A stretch of 64,000 nt of DNA from CAYWWM01 sp965198025 (GTDB taxonomy: Bacteria; Acidobacteriota; Terriglobia; 2-12-FULL-54-10). The DNA lies in contig OZ240237.1 of the NCBI GenBank assembly GCA_965198025.1, forward strand, positions 1,302,001 through 1,366,000, given 5' to 3'. The translations under genes were made by a program, and so were the position numbers. Positions 9,296-18,625 of this stretch are shown here, piece by piece; within the stretch, counting starts at the first letter, position 1; every line of letters starts with the position of its first letter. The notes beneath the pieces are model-generated. The model was not told the DNA's origin, made no database searches, and saw only the letters and a program-made list of their open reading frames with translations.

Positions 9296-9868
9296 ATGAC
9301 CCCTACCTTCCAATCGCCAGTCGCATTATCCGGAAAACCGACGGCCGTGTATCTGGTCGGTTTTATGGGATGCGGCAAAACGACGGTCGGGGTGCAACTG
9401 GCGCAACGGCTGGCGTGGCGATTCGTAGACCTGGACATCACGATCGAGCAGGAAGAGGGCCGGACGATTGCGGAGATCTTTGCCCGGGCCGGAGAAGCAG
9501 CGTTTCGTGAGAAGGAGCAAGAGACCTTGCTGCGCGTCCTTTCGGAAGGCGATCAGGGCGGAGGACGTGTCGTGGCCCTGGGAGGAGGGACGTTTGCCCA
9601 GCCGCAGAATTTTGAATTGCTCCGAAGCGCCAAGGCGATTACTATCTGGCTGGAGTGCCCCGTGGAGGAGTTGCTCCTGCGGTGCGCGTTGCTGACGAAC
9701 CGTCCTCTGTTTCGCGACGAGGCGAGCTTCCGACAGCTCTACGAACAGAGGCTTCCGTTCTATCGCCAGGCATCTTTTTCGGTGGCGACGGAAAACTCTG
9801 GTCCCGGCGGGGTTGTCAAGCGGATTCTGGCTTTGCCGGTCTTTGAGAGATTGTTGTGCAACTGCTGA
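9296..9868 (+). CDS. aroK: Shikimate kinase
   Basis: A 190-residue kinase that phosphorylates shikimate at O3 in aromatic amino acid synthesis. The Walker A motif GFMGCGKTTVG is at about 23-33, followed by FVDLDITIEQ with the shikimate-binding Asp, FREKEQETL with the binding Arg, and VALGGGTF. The lid region contains NRPLFRDEASFRQLYEQR near 147-164. The length is normal for AroK. The gene lies 69 bases after the DUF4097 gene and is not part of an aromatic operon here. Confidence 0.93.
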   Translation: MTPTFQSPVALSGKPTAVYLVGFMGCGKTTVGVQLAQRLAWRFVDLDITIEQEEGRTIAEIFARAGEAAFREKEQETLLRVLSEGDQGGGRVVALGGGTFAQPQNFELLRSAKAITIWLECPVEELLLRCALLTNRPLFRDEASFRQLYEQRLPFYRQASFSVATENSGPGGVVKRILALPVFERLLCNC

Positions 9869-10013
9869 GGTTCCGTTGGGTGGACCTCATCTGTGCTCGC
9901 AGCCTTACTGGCGGCGGGAGGGAAGGTGCGGCGCCGCAATTCGGACCGGGCGCGGAGAGTGGCGTGTTTTTCCTACGGGCGAGCGGGTCGGAGACCGGCA
10001 GCGAGCGGTTGAC

Positions 10014-10253
10014 ATGGACCGGATCGGGACGCAAACTTTCAATATGTTCGTTCCCCAGGAAGCTACCCCGTCGATCATCCGTGTGAATCTGGTTGGCCCA
10101 GGAAGCACTCCCAGTTCACGGGACGCCGGTGAAATGGCCCCGTTTTCAGGGGCCGTCGAGGACATCCATCTCGACACCTGGACTACCGGCCAGCGGGAGA
10201 TCCAACGGATCGAAATTCCGCAGGGGAATCTTGAGATCGTTCGGCAGCCGTAG
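10014..10253 (+). CDS. Small hypothetical protein, doubtful
   Basis: A 79-codon frame in the 450-base gap between shikimate kinase and the fad operon. It has no strong ribosome site and no family motif that I recognise. The composition is plausible for a beta-rich peptide (FNMFVPQEATPSIIRVNLVG, then EIQRIEIPQGNLEIV), and the frame is also open upstream into the end of aroK. It could be a genuine small protein, the tail of a decayed gene, or noise. The stretch 9869-10013 before it holds nothing else I can identify. Confidence 0.25.
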   Translation: MDRIGTQTFNMFVPQEATPSIIRVNLVGPGSTPSSRDAGEMAPFSGAVEDIHLDTWTTGQREIQRIEIPQGNLEIVRQP

Positions 10254-10318
10254 GAATCCCTTTTCAGGAGCAAGGACTGACGGGCCGGAACGCTTGCCGG
10301 TCCCGCGGAGGGTTGTTC

Positions 10319-12739
10319 ATGAAGTGGACCGTGCAACGCGCAGCGGTATTGGGAGCGGGAACCATGGGAGCCCGCATCGCCGCTCATCTTGCCAATTGCG
10401 GTGTTCCCAGCTTCCTCCTGGATGTAGCCTCTTCCGAACTGACGTCGGCTGAAAAGAAGAAGGGACTGGACCGGAACGCTCCCGTTGTCCGAAACCGGGC
10501 GGCTCTCTCCGGGCTGGAGGCGGCGCGGAAGGGCAGCCCGGCGGCGTTCTTTCTCAACGAGCTAGTGGATTGCGTGACGCCAGGGAATTTCGAGGATAAC
10601 CTGCATTGGGTCGGGCAAGCGGATTGGATTATCGAGGCGGTGGCGGAAGACTTCGAAATTAAGCGCCGCCTGCTCGCCAAGGTGGCTCCGTTCCGCAAGC
10701 CGGGCGCCGTCATTAGCACCAATACCAGCGGGCTCTCGATCTCACGCCTTGCTGCGGACTTCCCCGAGGAGTTCCGGCGGCATTTTCTCGGGACCCACTT
10801 CTTCAATCCGCCCCGCTATCTTCATCTGGTTGAGATCATTCCCGGCCCGGACACCTTGCCGGACGTATTGGAAGCGATGTCTGAGTTCGCGGACGTGCTG
10901 CTCGGCAAAGGCGTAGTCCAGGCGAAAGACACGCCCAATTTTATCGCCAACCGGTTGGGAGTATACAGCGTCTGTCAGGTTTTCCGAGCGATGGAGGAGG
11001 AAGGACTATGCATCGAGGAAGTGGACCAGTTAACCGGTCCCGCGATCGGCTGGCCGAAGTCGGCAACCTTTGGGACGCTCGATCTGGTCGGGCTTGACGT
11101 TTTCCAAACCGCCATGCGCACGCAGGCCATGCATGCTCCCGCCGATCTTTCCTTGCAAGAGCTGCACAACGTGTTCCGGCTTCCAGTCTTCGCCGAGCGG
11201 ATGCTCGAACGCGGGGTGCTCGGCGCCAAGTCGGGATCCGGTTTCTACAAGCGAACCAAGCTGCGTTCCGGGGAGACTGAGGTGCTGACGATTGACCCCG
11301 CGACGCTCGAATATCAGCCTCGCAAGAAAGTCCAAGTCGCCGCGCTGGACGCAGCGGGAAGTATCACAGACGTGCGTCAGAGGATTCCCGCACTTCTCCA
11401 ATCTCAGGATGCAGCGGGCCGATTCCTGCGCAAGCTTCTGCATCGCACCTGGGCCTACGCTGCGGGACGGATTCCTGAGATCGCCGATCGCGTGGTCGAA
11501 GTGGATCGCGCGATGCGGTGGGGATACGGCTGGGAGCTTGGACCCTTTGAGTTATGGGACGCAGCGGGAGTTGCCGAAACCGTTCAGCAGATGGAGAAGG
11601 AGGGCTTGGCGGTGCCGGAGTCCGTCACCAAGATGCTTGCGTCCGGGGCCCAACAGGTTTACGACCAAGCCAATGGGACGACGAGCTACTTTGACTTAGC
11701 GCAGTCTGCTTATCTCCCAGTCGATCAGCCGCCGGGAGTAATCCTGTTGGACGCAGCGGCCGCTCCTCCCGCCATTCGGGAGTCGGCCGACGCCTGCCTG
11801 CGTGACTTGGGTGACGGAGTGATCTTGGTCGAGTTCCAAGGCAAGATGAACACCATCGGCCCCGGGGTGATCGCCATGGTTCATATGGGGTTGCAGGAAC
11901 TCGCCCGAAACTTCGACGCCCTCGTGATCGGGAACCAGGGAGCAAACTTTTCGGCCGGCGCCAATCTCGCCCTGCTGCTGCATGAGATTGAGGAAAAGAA
12001 CTGGGGCGCGATTGACCAGACCATCCGGCAGTTCCAGCAATTGAATATGACGATGAAGTACTCGCCGAAACCGGTCCTGGTTGCGCCGTTCCGTATGACG
12101 CTCGGCGGCGGGTGCGAAATGGCGCTGCATGCCCCGCGGACGCAGTCTGCCGCGGAGACCTACACTGGGCTGGTCGAGACCGGAGCAGGACTAGTTCCTG
12201 CCGGCGGAGGGTCAAAAGAAATGCTCCTGCGGACAATGGACGGACTGCCCCCGGGAGGCGATGCACTCGCAGCCCTGCGAGAATTGTTCCGGACGATCAG
12301 CATGGCAACCGTATCCGGCAGCGCAGCAGAAGCGCGCCGGCTCGGGTTTCTTCGAGCCTCGGATGGAATCACCATGAACCCGGACCGTCTATTGGGCGAT
12401 GCCAAAGAGGCCGCTAGACAGATGGCTCGCGGCGGATATCGGCCCGCGCATCCAGGTCCGCGCTCGGACGTGCGCGTGCTGGGAGAGGGAGGCTTGGCGG
12501 AGTTGAAAATCGGGATTCATCAGGTTGAGCGCGGCAGGTTCATCAGCGAGTATGACGCATTGGTTGCTCAGAAGCTCGCCTATGTCCTGTGCGGCGGCAG
12601 GCTGACGGGAGCAGCGGCGGTGAGCGAGCAATACCTGCTCGACCTCGAACGGGAGACGTTTCTCAGTCTTTGTGGCGAGGAAAAGTCGCAGGCCCGCATG
12701 GAGCACCTGCTCCGGACCGGCAAAGCTCTGCGAAACTAA
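10319..12739 (+). CDS. fadN: FadN-type 3-hydroxyacyl-CoA dehydrogenase / enoyl-CoA hydratase
   Basis: An 806-residue bifunctional beta-oxidation protein. The N-terminal NAD-binding fold has AVLGAGTMGARIA at about 9-21. The dehydrogenase part contains the STNTSGLSIS and LGTHFFNPPRYLHLVEIIPG motifs and DTPNFIANRLG. A second dehydrogenase C-domain lies near 380-450, and a crotonase-like domain in the last third has GNQGANFSAGANLAL and APFRMTLGGGCEMALHA. This order, dehydrogenase first and hydratase last, is that of Bacillus FadN, not of proteobacterial FadB. Start ATG 10319 has GGAGGG six bases upstream; a TTG at 10313 abuts that site and is unlikely. First gene of the fad operon. Confidence 0.92.
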   Translation: MKWTVQRAAVLGAGTMGARIAAHLANCGVPSFLLDVASSELTSAEKKKGLDRNAPVVRNRAALSGLEAARKGSPAAFFLNELVDCVTPGNFEDNLHWVGQADWIIEAVAEDFEIKRRLLAKVAPFRKPGAVISTNTSGLSISRLAADFPEEFRRHFLGTHFFNPPRYLHLVEIIPGPDTLPDVLEAMSEFADVLLGKGVVQAKDTPNFIANRLGVYSVCQVFRAMEEEGLCIEEVDQLTGPAIGWPKSATFGTLDLVGLDVFQTAMRTQAMHAPADLSLQELHNVFRLPVFAERMLERGVLGAKSGSGFYKRTKLRSGETEVLTIDPATLEYQPRKKVQVAALDAAGSITDVRQRIPALLQSQDAAGRFLRKLLHRTWAYAAGRIPEIADRVVEVDRAMRWGYGWELGPFELWDAAGVAETVQQMEKEGLAVPESVTKMLASGAQQVYDQANGTTSYFDLAQSAYLPVDQPPGVILLDAAAAPPAIRESADACLRDLGDGVILVEFQGKMNTIGPGVIAMVHMGLQELARNFDALVIGNQGANFSAGANLALLLHEIEEKNWGAIDQTIRQFQQLNMTMKYSPKPVLVAPFRMTLGGGCEMALHAPRTQSAAETYTGLVETGAGLVPAGGGSKEMLLRTMDGLPPGGDALAALRELFRTISMATVSGSAAEARRLGFLRASDGITMNPDRLLGDAKEAARQMARGGYRPAHPGPRSDVRVLGEGGLAELKIGIHQVERGRFISEYDALVAQKLAYVLCGGRLTGAAAVSEQYLLDLERETFLSLCGEEKSQARMEHLLRTGKALRN

Positions 12740-12782
12740 TGTCGCAGTTGTGTCATCGTATAGAGGGGAAAGGGGCGCAGCC

Positions 12783-13979
12783 ATGAAAGATGCAGTGCTT
12801 GTTGCGAGTTTGCGGACCGCGGTTGGGAAAGCTCCGCGCGGGGCTCTGCAAAACACGCGGCCGGACGACATGGCTGCGGCGGTGATTGCGGCGCTGCTGC
12901 GGCAGACACCAGGCCTGGCGGCGGAGGAAATCGACGATGTCATTCTGGGCTGCGCCTACCCGGAGGCGGAGCAGGGAAACAACATGGCGCGCGTAGCGAG
13001 CCTGCGGGCTGGTCTCCCGATTTCGGTTTCAGGAATGACCATAAACCGCTTTTGTTCTTCCGGACTGCAGGCCATCGCGATGGCGGCGGAGCGCATTATG
13101 GCCGGATTCGCGGACGTCATTATTGCTGGGGGCGCCGAGTCGATGAGCTTGGTTCCGATGCCGGGAACGCGTCTCGCTCCCAATCCCTACATGACGGAGT
13201 GCTATCCCGACGTGTACCTGAACATGGGATTGACGGCGGAGAACCTTGCGCAGCAGTACAGAATCGCGCGGGAGGACGCCGACGCATTCGCGTTCGCAAG
13301 CCACCAGAAGGCGCTCTCGGCAGTTCGGGGAGAGAGGTTCAAGGACGAGATCGTCCCCTTGGAAGTCATCACAACTACGATTGCGGAGTCCGAGAACGGA
13401 AGCGGGCTGCAGCCCCGGAGCAAGCCGATCACCTTTACCAAAGACGAAGGCCCGCGTGCCGACACGTCGCTCGAGGCGCTGGCAAAACTGCGGCCCGTGT
13501 TCCACGCGCAGGGAACGGTGACGGCGGGCAATTCCTCGCAGACCAGCGACGGCGCGGCGGCGGCGGTGGTGATGTCGGCGGAGCGCGCCAAGGTGCTCGG
13601 GTTGAAACCACTGGGGCGGTTCCTGGCCTTTGCGGCGGCCGGCGTGCCCCCCGAAGTGATGGGAATCGGCCCGGTAGCGGCGATTCCGAAAGCTCTGCAG
13701 CTGACCGGATTGAAGCTCGACCAGATTGACCTGATCGAGCTGAACGAGGCCTTCGGAGTGCAGTCGCTGGCCGTGATCCGCGAAGCGGGCTTGGATCCGG
13801 CCAAGGTAAATGTGAACGGCGGCGCGATTGCGCTCGGACATCCGCTCGGATGCACGGGAGCCAAGCTTACGGCGACACTGCTGCATGAAATGAAACGCCG
13901 CGAGTCCCGCTACGGCCTGGTCACGATGTGCATCGGCGGGGGAATGGGAGCGGCGGGAGTGTTTGAGAACCTGAATTGA
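12783..13979 (+). CDS. fadA: Acetyl-CoA C-acyltransferase (thiolase)
   Basis: A 398-residue thiolase for the last step of beta-oxidation. The acyl-accepting Cys91 lies in NRFCSSGLQAI, the Asn-Glu-Ala-Phe motif in IELNEAFGVQSL, the active-site His in GGAIALGHPLGCTGA, and the second catalytic Cys in TMCIGGGMGAAG near the C-terminus. The start at ATG 12783 is set by family length; a longer open frame upstream overlaps fadN. The 43-base gap to fadN and 37-base gap to the acyl-CoA dehydrogenase indicate one transcript. Confidence 0.94.
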   Translation: MKDAVLVASLRTAVGKAPRGALQNTRPDDMAAAVIAALLRQTPGLAAEEIDDVILGCAYPEAEQGNNMARVASLRAGLPISVSGMTINRFCSSGLQAIAMAAERIMAGFADVIIAGGAESMSLVPMPGTRLAPNPYMTECYPDVYLNMGLTAENLAQQYRIAREDADAFAFASHQKALSAVRGERFKDEIVPLEVITTTIAESENGSGLQPRSKPITFTKDEGPRADTSLEALAKLRPVFHAQGTVTAGNSSQTSDGAAAAVVMSAERAKVLGLKPLGRFLAFAAAGVPPEVMGIGPVAAIPKALQLTGLKLDQIDLIELNEAFGVQSLAVIREAGLDPAKVNVNGGAIALGHPLGCTGAKLTATLLHEMKRRESRYGLVTMCIGGGMGAAGVFENLN

Positions 13980-14016
13980 CCGCTTGTTTCCGGAGGAATC
14001 CTTTTGAACGATATTC

Positions 14017-15837
14017 ATGAAGAGAGAAGCGAAAACAGAGGCCGGTGAAGCCCGATCGGCCTCGCGGCGGACGCAAGTTCCCGGCGGCAGCTTTCTGATC
14101 GAAGCGCAGCAGCCTGAGGACGTGTTCACGCCGGAGGATTTCTCCGAGCTGCATCGCCTGGTCGCCGACACCGCAGAACAGTTCATGCGGAAGGAGGTGC
14201 TGCCACGGTGGGAGGAAATCGAACGCCAAACGCCGGGCCTCACGCCTGAGCTGCTCCGGCAGGCGGGCGAGCTGGGACTTCTTTCGGTCGAGATTCCGGA
14301 ACGCTACGGCGGCATGGAGCTCGACAAGGTCTCGGCGATGCTGGTGGCCGAGAAGGTAGCACAGTACGCTTCCTTCGGCGTCTCCTACAGCGCGCACACT
14401 GGCATCGGGATTCTGCCGATTGTCACGTTCGGGAACGAGACGCAGAAGCAGAAGTACCTGCCGCGCATGGCGACGGGAGAGCGGATCGCAGCGTACTGCC
14501 TGAGCGAAGCCGAGGCCGGCTCGGACGCTCTTGCCGCCCGGACCCGCGCCACGCTTTCGCAGGACGGCAAGCATTACCTCCTCAACGGCGAAAAGATGTG
14601 GATCACGAACGCCGGCTTTGCCGACGTCTTCGTTGTTTTTGCCAAAGTGGATGGGGAAAAGTTCACCGGCTTTATCGTCGAGCGCGACTATCCGGGTTTT
14701 TCAACCGGCGCGGAAGAAAAGAAGATGGGGATCAAGGGATCGTCCACCCGCGCGGTCATTTTCGAAAACGTGCCCGTTCCCGTTGAGAACGTGCTGGGTG
14801 AAATCGGCCGGGGGCATTGGATTGCCTTCAATATCCTCAATGTCGGACGTCTGAAGCTCGCCGCCGCCAGCTTGGGAGGATCGAAGCGCGCGCTCGAACA
14901 TTCGATCGGCTACGCGAAACAGCGCCGCGCATTCGGGAAGCCCATCGCCGCATTTGGACTGATTCAGGAAAAACTCGCCGAGATGGCGGCGCGCATCTTC
15001 GTGGGGGAGGCGATCCTCCATCGCACGGCGGCGCTGCTTGATTCGTTATGGCCCGAAGGCGAGGTCGAGCCGGACGCCTACAACGCGCAGGCTCGCCGGG
15101 CAATGGAGGAATATGCCGTCGAATGTTCCATCAATAAAGTGTACCTGAGCGAGATACAGGACTACATTGTGGACGAGTGGGTGCAGATTTACGGCGGCTA
15201 CGGCTATCACCAGGATTATCCCGCCGAACGAGCCTACCGGGATGCCCGCATCAACCGGATCTTCGAGGGGACGAACGAGATCAACCGGCTTGTCATTACG
15301 AGCTTCCTGCTGAAGCGCGCGGCGTCGGGAAAGCTTGACTTACTGTCCGTAGCGCAACGGATGTTGCAGGAGGAAGCCCCGGAGTCGGAAAGTCCTGGCG
15401 CTGGCGAACTGCTTGCGGCAGAAGTTCGTCTTGTCGGAGCAGCGAAAAAGGCGGCCCTGCTTGCAGTGGCCGTTGCGTCACACAAGTTCGCGGCCGCGCT
15501 TCCGGAGCAGCAGGAAATCGTGGCGGCGATCTCCGACATCGTGATGGAAGCCTACGCACTCGAATCAGCCGCGCTGCGCGCACGAAAGATCGTCGCACAG
15601 GCCGGACCGGAGCGGGCGGCACATTCCGTCGCCATGACCCGCTTGTGGGTTCATTCGCGGATGTACCGGGTGGAGCAGCGGGCGCGTATGGCCCTGGCCG
15701 GGTGCGCTGCTGGAGATGCGCTCCGGAAACAGACGATAATGCTGCAACGGCTCACGCAGCGCGTCCCGGTAGATTCCATAGGCTTGCGGCGGCAGATTGC
15801 GGCCCGAGTGATCGAGCAGGGAAAGTACGTCGTGTAG
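14017..15837 (+). CDS. fadE: Acyl-CoA dehydrogenase (FadE type)
   Basis: A 606-residue FAD enzyme for the first oxidation of acyl-CoA. The N-terminal helical domain begins near residue 45. The middle domain has YCLSEAEAGSDALAARTRA and MWITNAGFADVF. The C-terminal domain carries YGGYGYHQDYPAERAYRDAR and IFEGTNEINRL, whose Glu in the IFEG motif is the expected catalytic base in VLCAD-like enzymes. About 180 extra helical residues follow, as in Bacillus FadE. It closes the fadN-fadA-fadE operon and is convergent with the MFS gene. Confidence 0.93.
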   Translation: MKREAKTEAGEARSASRRTQVPGGSFLIEAQQPEDVFTPEDFSELHRLVADTAEQFMRKEVLPRWEEIERQTPGLTPELLRQAGELGLLSVEIPERYGGMELDKVSAMLVAEKVAQYASFGVSYSAHTGIGILPIVTFGNETQKQKYLPRMATGERIAAYCLSEAEAGSDALAARTRATLSQDGKHYLLNGEKMWITNAGFADVFVVFAKVDGEKFTGFIVERDYPGFSTGAEEKKMGIKGSSTRAVIFENVPVPVENVLGEIGRGHWIAFNILNVGRLKLAAASLGGSKRALEHSIGYAKQRRAFGKPIAAFGLIQEKLAEMAARIFVGEAILHRTAALLDSLWPEGEVEPDAYNAQARRAMEEYAVECSINKVYLSEIQDYIVDEWVQIYGGYGYHQDYPAERAYRDARINRIFEGTNEINRLVITSFLLKRAASGKLDLLSVAQRMLQEEAPESESPGAGELLAAEVRLVGAAKKAALLAVAVASHKFAAALPEQQEIVAAISDIVMEAYALESAALRARKIVAQAGPERAAHSVAMTRLWVHSRMYRVEQRARMALAGCAAGDALRKQTIMLQRLTQRVPVDSIGLRRQIAARVIEQGKYVV

Positions 15838-15917
15838 CAAGCTCCCCAAGGCCTCGCACCAGGAAAGCACAAGAGCCCCATAGAACGGGAAACAGGTGGC
15901 GGTAGGCGACCAATCCG

Positions 15918-17177
15918 TTACAAATTCTTGACCCGGCTGGAGGAAAGCAGGACGCCTAGGCCGGTGCAACCCAGGACTGCGCTTCCCACCAGGAGTGCGG
16001 TCGTGGGAGAAAGCTGCGAAGCCAGGTAGCCGAAGAACAGGTTCCCGAGCGGCATCCCACCGCGGAAGGCCAGCATGAAAATGCTCATCACACGCCCGCG
16101 CAATCTCTCGGCAACGTTCAACTGCACCAGGGACGTTATGGTGGCAAAGAGCGTGATCAGGCACCCGCCAGCAAGAAACAAAACCACATAACTGAGGATC
16201 AGAATCCGGGAGAGGGCAAACGTGCAGAGCAGGAGGGCAAAGATGATCTGTACGCCGAGGACCGCGCGTCCGTGGCTCTGGCGTCGCGAATAGGCGGCAT
16301 AGAGCAGCGCGCCGGTGATCGCTCCCGCCCCGGATGCCGCCATCAGATGCGCATAGCCGGAGGCGCCCATCCCGAAAACGTCTCGGGCGAAGAGGGGGAG
16401 CAGGGTCATGAGCGGGATGCCGCAGAAGGTGCTGATGAACCCAAGCACGCTCAATTGCCAAAGCGGCCCTTGGTTCTTCATGTACGTAAAGCCGTTGCGA
16501 AGCCCGGTCATCACGGTTTCGTTGGTCTTTTCCGGAATGAAGGTGGCGCGGATGAGATAGAGGCTGACGATCACAGCGATGAATGAAAGGCCGTTCAGGG
16601 CGAAGCACCAGGCAATGCCGGCGGCGGCCAACACGGCTCCCGCGAGCAGCGGCCCCACCATGCGCGCCAGATTGAACTGGATGGAGTTGAGGGCGATGGC
16701 GTTCGGGACGTCCTTGCGCTTGACTAGGCCGGGAATCAGAGCGGCGTAGGCCGGCCCCCCAAACGATTGGCCGGTGCCGGCGATGAACACAAGACCCAGG
16801 ATATGCCAGATGCGGACCTGGCCAAAGACAACGAGCAATGTCAAAACCAGCGCCGTTGTCATCTGCGTGTACTGTGAGCCGAGCAGCAGCTTGCGGCGGT
16901 CGATACGGTCGGCGACCACACCGCCGACAAGCGTGAACAGAAGGAACGGAACGTCGGCCAGAAACCCGACCAGTCCCAGATAGAACGCCGAGCCAGTCAG
17001 TTCCAAAACCAGCCACGATTGCGCAACCTGTTGCATCCAGGTGCCCGTGGTGGACGTAAACGCACCGGACCACATGAGGCGAAAATCGTGGTATCGGAAG
17101 GCTTGAAACGTGCGGGAAAATACGCCGACCGGTTTCGTGGCGGGAGGAACTCCCGGCCCGGTCGCCATAACGCTCAT
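15918..17177 (-). CDS. MFS transporter (MFS_3/EntS-like exporter)
   Basis: A 419-residue membrane protein with about 12 hydrophobic segments. N-terminal FRLMWSGAFTSTTGTWMQQVAQSW and the loop GGVVADRIDRRKLLL after helix 2 match the MFS_3 group that includes EntS and macrolide-type exporters. The substrate cannot be told. Start ATG 17177 is preceded by GGAGGAGG. It lies 110 bases downstream of pyrC on the same strand and may be read through from the pyr operon, but no functional link is evident. Confidence 0.85.
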   Translation of the reverse strand: MSVMATGPGVPPATKPVGVFSRTFQAFRYHDFRLMWSGAFTSTTGTWMQQVAQSWLVLELTGSAFYLGLVGFLADVPFLLFTLVGGVVADRIDRRKLLLGSQYTQMTTALVLTLLVVFGQVRIWHILGLVFIAGTGQSFGGPAYAALIPGLVKRKDVPNAIALNSIQFNLARMVGPLLAGAVLAAAGIAWCFALNGLSFIAVIVSLYLIRATFIPEKTNETVMTGLRNGFTYMKNQGPLWQLSVLGFISTFCGIPLMTLLPLFARDVFGMGASGYAHLMAASGAGAITGALLYAAYSRRQSHGRAVLGVQIIFALLLCTFALSRILILSYVVLFLAGGCLITLFATITSLVQLNVAERLRGRVMSIFMLAFRGGMPLGNLFFGYLASQLSPTTALLVGSAVLGCTGLGVLLSSSRVKNL

Positions 17178-17287
17178 GCCGCCTCCTCCGTCGCGCCCGC
17201 CTCGGGAGGGATTATTGTCGTCATACGACTACACGGAGGTTCGGCTTGCATGAGGGACTATTGTAGACCAGTTCGCGCGGAATGCCA

Positions 17288-18595
17288 TTAACCGCCTAGC
17301 TGCCAGACAATTTTGCCGGCAACGATGGTCGCCACGGGACCACCGCGCAGGGGAATTCCTTGGAACGGCGTGTTGCGGCTGCGGGAAAAGCTCTGGTTGA
17401 CGTCGTAGGTCCAACGGCGCTCCAGGTCGAAGACGGTAACATCGGCGACGGCGCCGACTTTGAGCGTTTCCCGATCGAGCCCCACAACACGGGCGGGGTT
17501 GACGGCCAGCAATTCGACAAGGCGCGGCAGCGTGATCAGGCCTGTATGCACGAGACGGTCCAGGGCCAGACCGAGTGCCGTCTCGAAGCCGATCACGCCG
17601 AAGGGAGCCATCTCGAACTCCTGCATCTTCTCGCTGCCGGCGTGCGGAGCGTGGTCGGTGGCGATCGCATCCACGGTTCCGTCGGCCAGTCCTTCGAGTA
17701 ACGCCTCGCGGTCCTCCCGGCTGCGCAGCGGTGGCTTCATCTTGAAGTTGGCGTCGTAGACCTTGACGTCTTCGTCGGTCAGGCTGAAGTGGTGGGGAGT
17801 GACTTCGCAGGTGACGGGCAAACCGCGCCGTTTGGCCTGGCGCACTAAATCGAGCGAACCTGCGGTCGAGAGATGCGCCACGTGAAAACGCGTTCCGGTC
17901 CGCGCCGCGAGCAGAATGTTGCGCGAGACCATGACCTCCTCGGACGCCGCGCTGATGCCAGCAAGGCCGTGACGCACCGCCGTGAATCCTTCATGCATCT
18001 GCCCGCCGGCGCTCAGGTCGAGGTCTTCGCAGTGGTCCATGACGGTCAGCCCGAAGCCGGTGGCGTAGGACATCGCGTGGCGCATCAGGTCGCTGTTCAT
18101 GACCGGGAGGCCGTCGTCGGAAATGGCCACGATTCCAGCCTCGCGCATTTCGCCGATCGGAGCGAGGCGCTCGCCGCGAGACCCTTCGGAGATGGCTCCG
18201 ACAGGATAGACGTTCACCGGCGACTGCGCTTGAGCCGTCTGGATAATGAAATGGGTGGCAGCCGCGTTGTCGTTGACAGGCTGGGTGTTCGGCATCGCCA
18301 GGACAGAGGTGAAACCTCCCGCGGCGGCGGCGCGGCCCCCGCTCCCGATTGTCTCGGCGTGTTCGCGGCCCGGCTCCCGCAAATGGGCATGCAGATCAAT
18401 GAAACCGGGTGACACGATGCAGCCGGAGGCGTCGAGCCGTGTTGCCTCGGGAGCCTCGAGATCATTCCCGATCGCGGCAATGCGTCCGTCCTGAATGAGC
18501 ACGTCGGCCTGCTGGTCGAACTCGCGGGACGGGTCGAGGACACGGCCGTTCTGGATCAGCAGGTCTCTTCCGGGATTGGGCTGGGGATCACTCAT
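17288..18595 (-). CDS. pyrC: Dihydroorotase
   Basis: A 435-residue class I dihydroorotase, the third step of pyrimidine synthesis. The zinc-binding motif is DLHAHLREPG near 67-76, the substrate loop is LAMPNTQPVNDN, and ATDHAPHAGSEK near 305-316 supplies the catalytic Asp. The length and N-terminal beta-sandwich (LLIQNGRVLDPS) are normal for the family. It starts 30 bases after pyrB ends. Confidence 0.94.
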   Translation of the reverse strand: MSDPQPNPGRDLLIQNGRVLDPSREFDQQADVLIQDGRIAAIGNDLEAPEATRLDASGCIVSPGFIDLHAHLREPGREHAETIGSGGRAAAAGGFTSVLAMPNTQPVNDNAAATHFIIQTAQAQSPVNVYPVGAISEGSRGERLAPIGEMREAGIVAISDDGLPVMNSDLMRHAMSYATGFGLTVMDHCEDLDLSAGGQMHEGFTAVRHGLAGISAASEEVMVSRNILLAARTGTRFHVAHLSTAGSLDLVRQAKRRGLPVTCEVTPHHFSLTDEDVKVYDANFKMKPPLRSREDREALLEGLADGTVDAIATDHAPHAGSEKMQEFEMAPFGVIGFETALGLALDRLVHTGLITLPRLVELLAVNPARVVGLDRETLKVGAVADVTVFDLERRWTYDVNQSFSRSRNTPFQGIPLRGGPVATIVAGKIVWQLGG

Positions 18596-18625
18596 ATCAG
18601 AAACTCGAAAGCAGCGGAATTCACA

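Noticed and set aside
8282..9313. Minus-strand frame of 343 codons opposite the DUF4097 gene
   Set aside because: Shadow of the plus-strand repeats in GC-rich DNA; no family motif and no ribosome site.
13029..14243. Minus-strand frame of 404 codons opposite the thiolase
   Set aside because: The thiolase active-site motifs on the plus strand are complete; the shadow is low-complexity.
15565..17073. Minus-strand frame of 502 codons overlapping fadE end and the MFS gene
   Set aside because: It is one frame off the MFS transporter and rich in Arg/Pro/His; the MFS frame has clear membrane segments.
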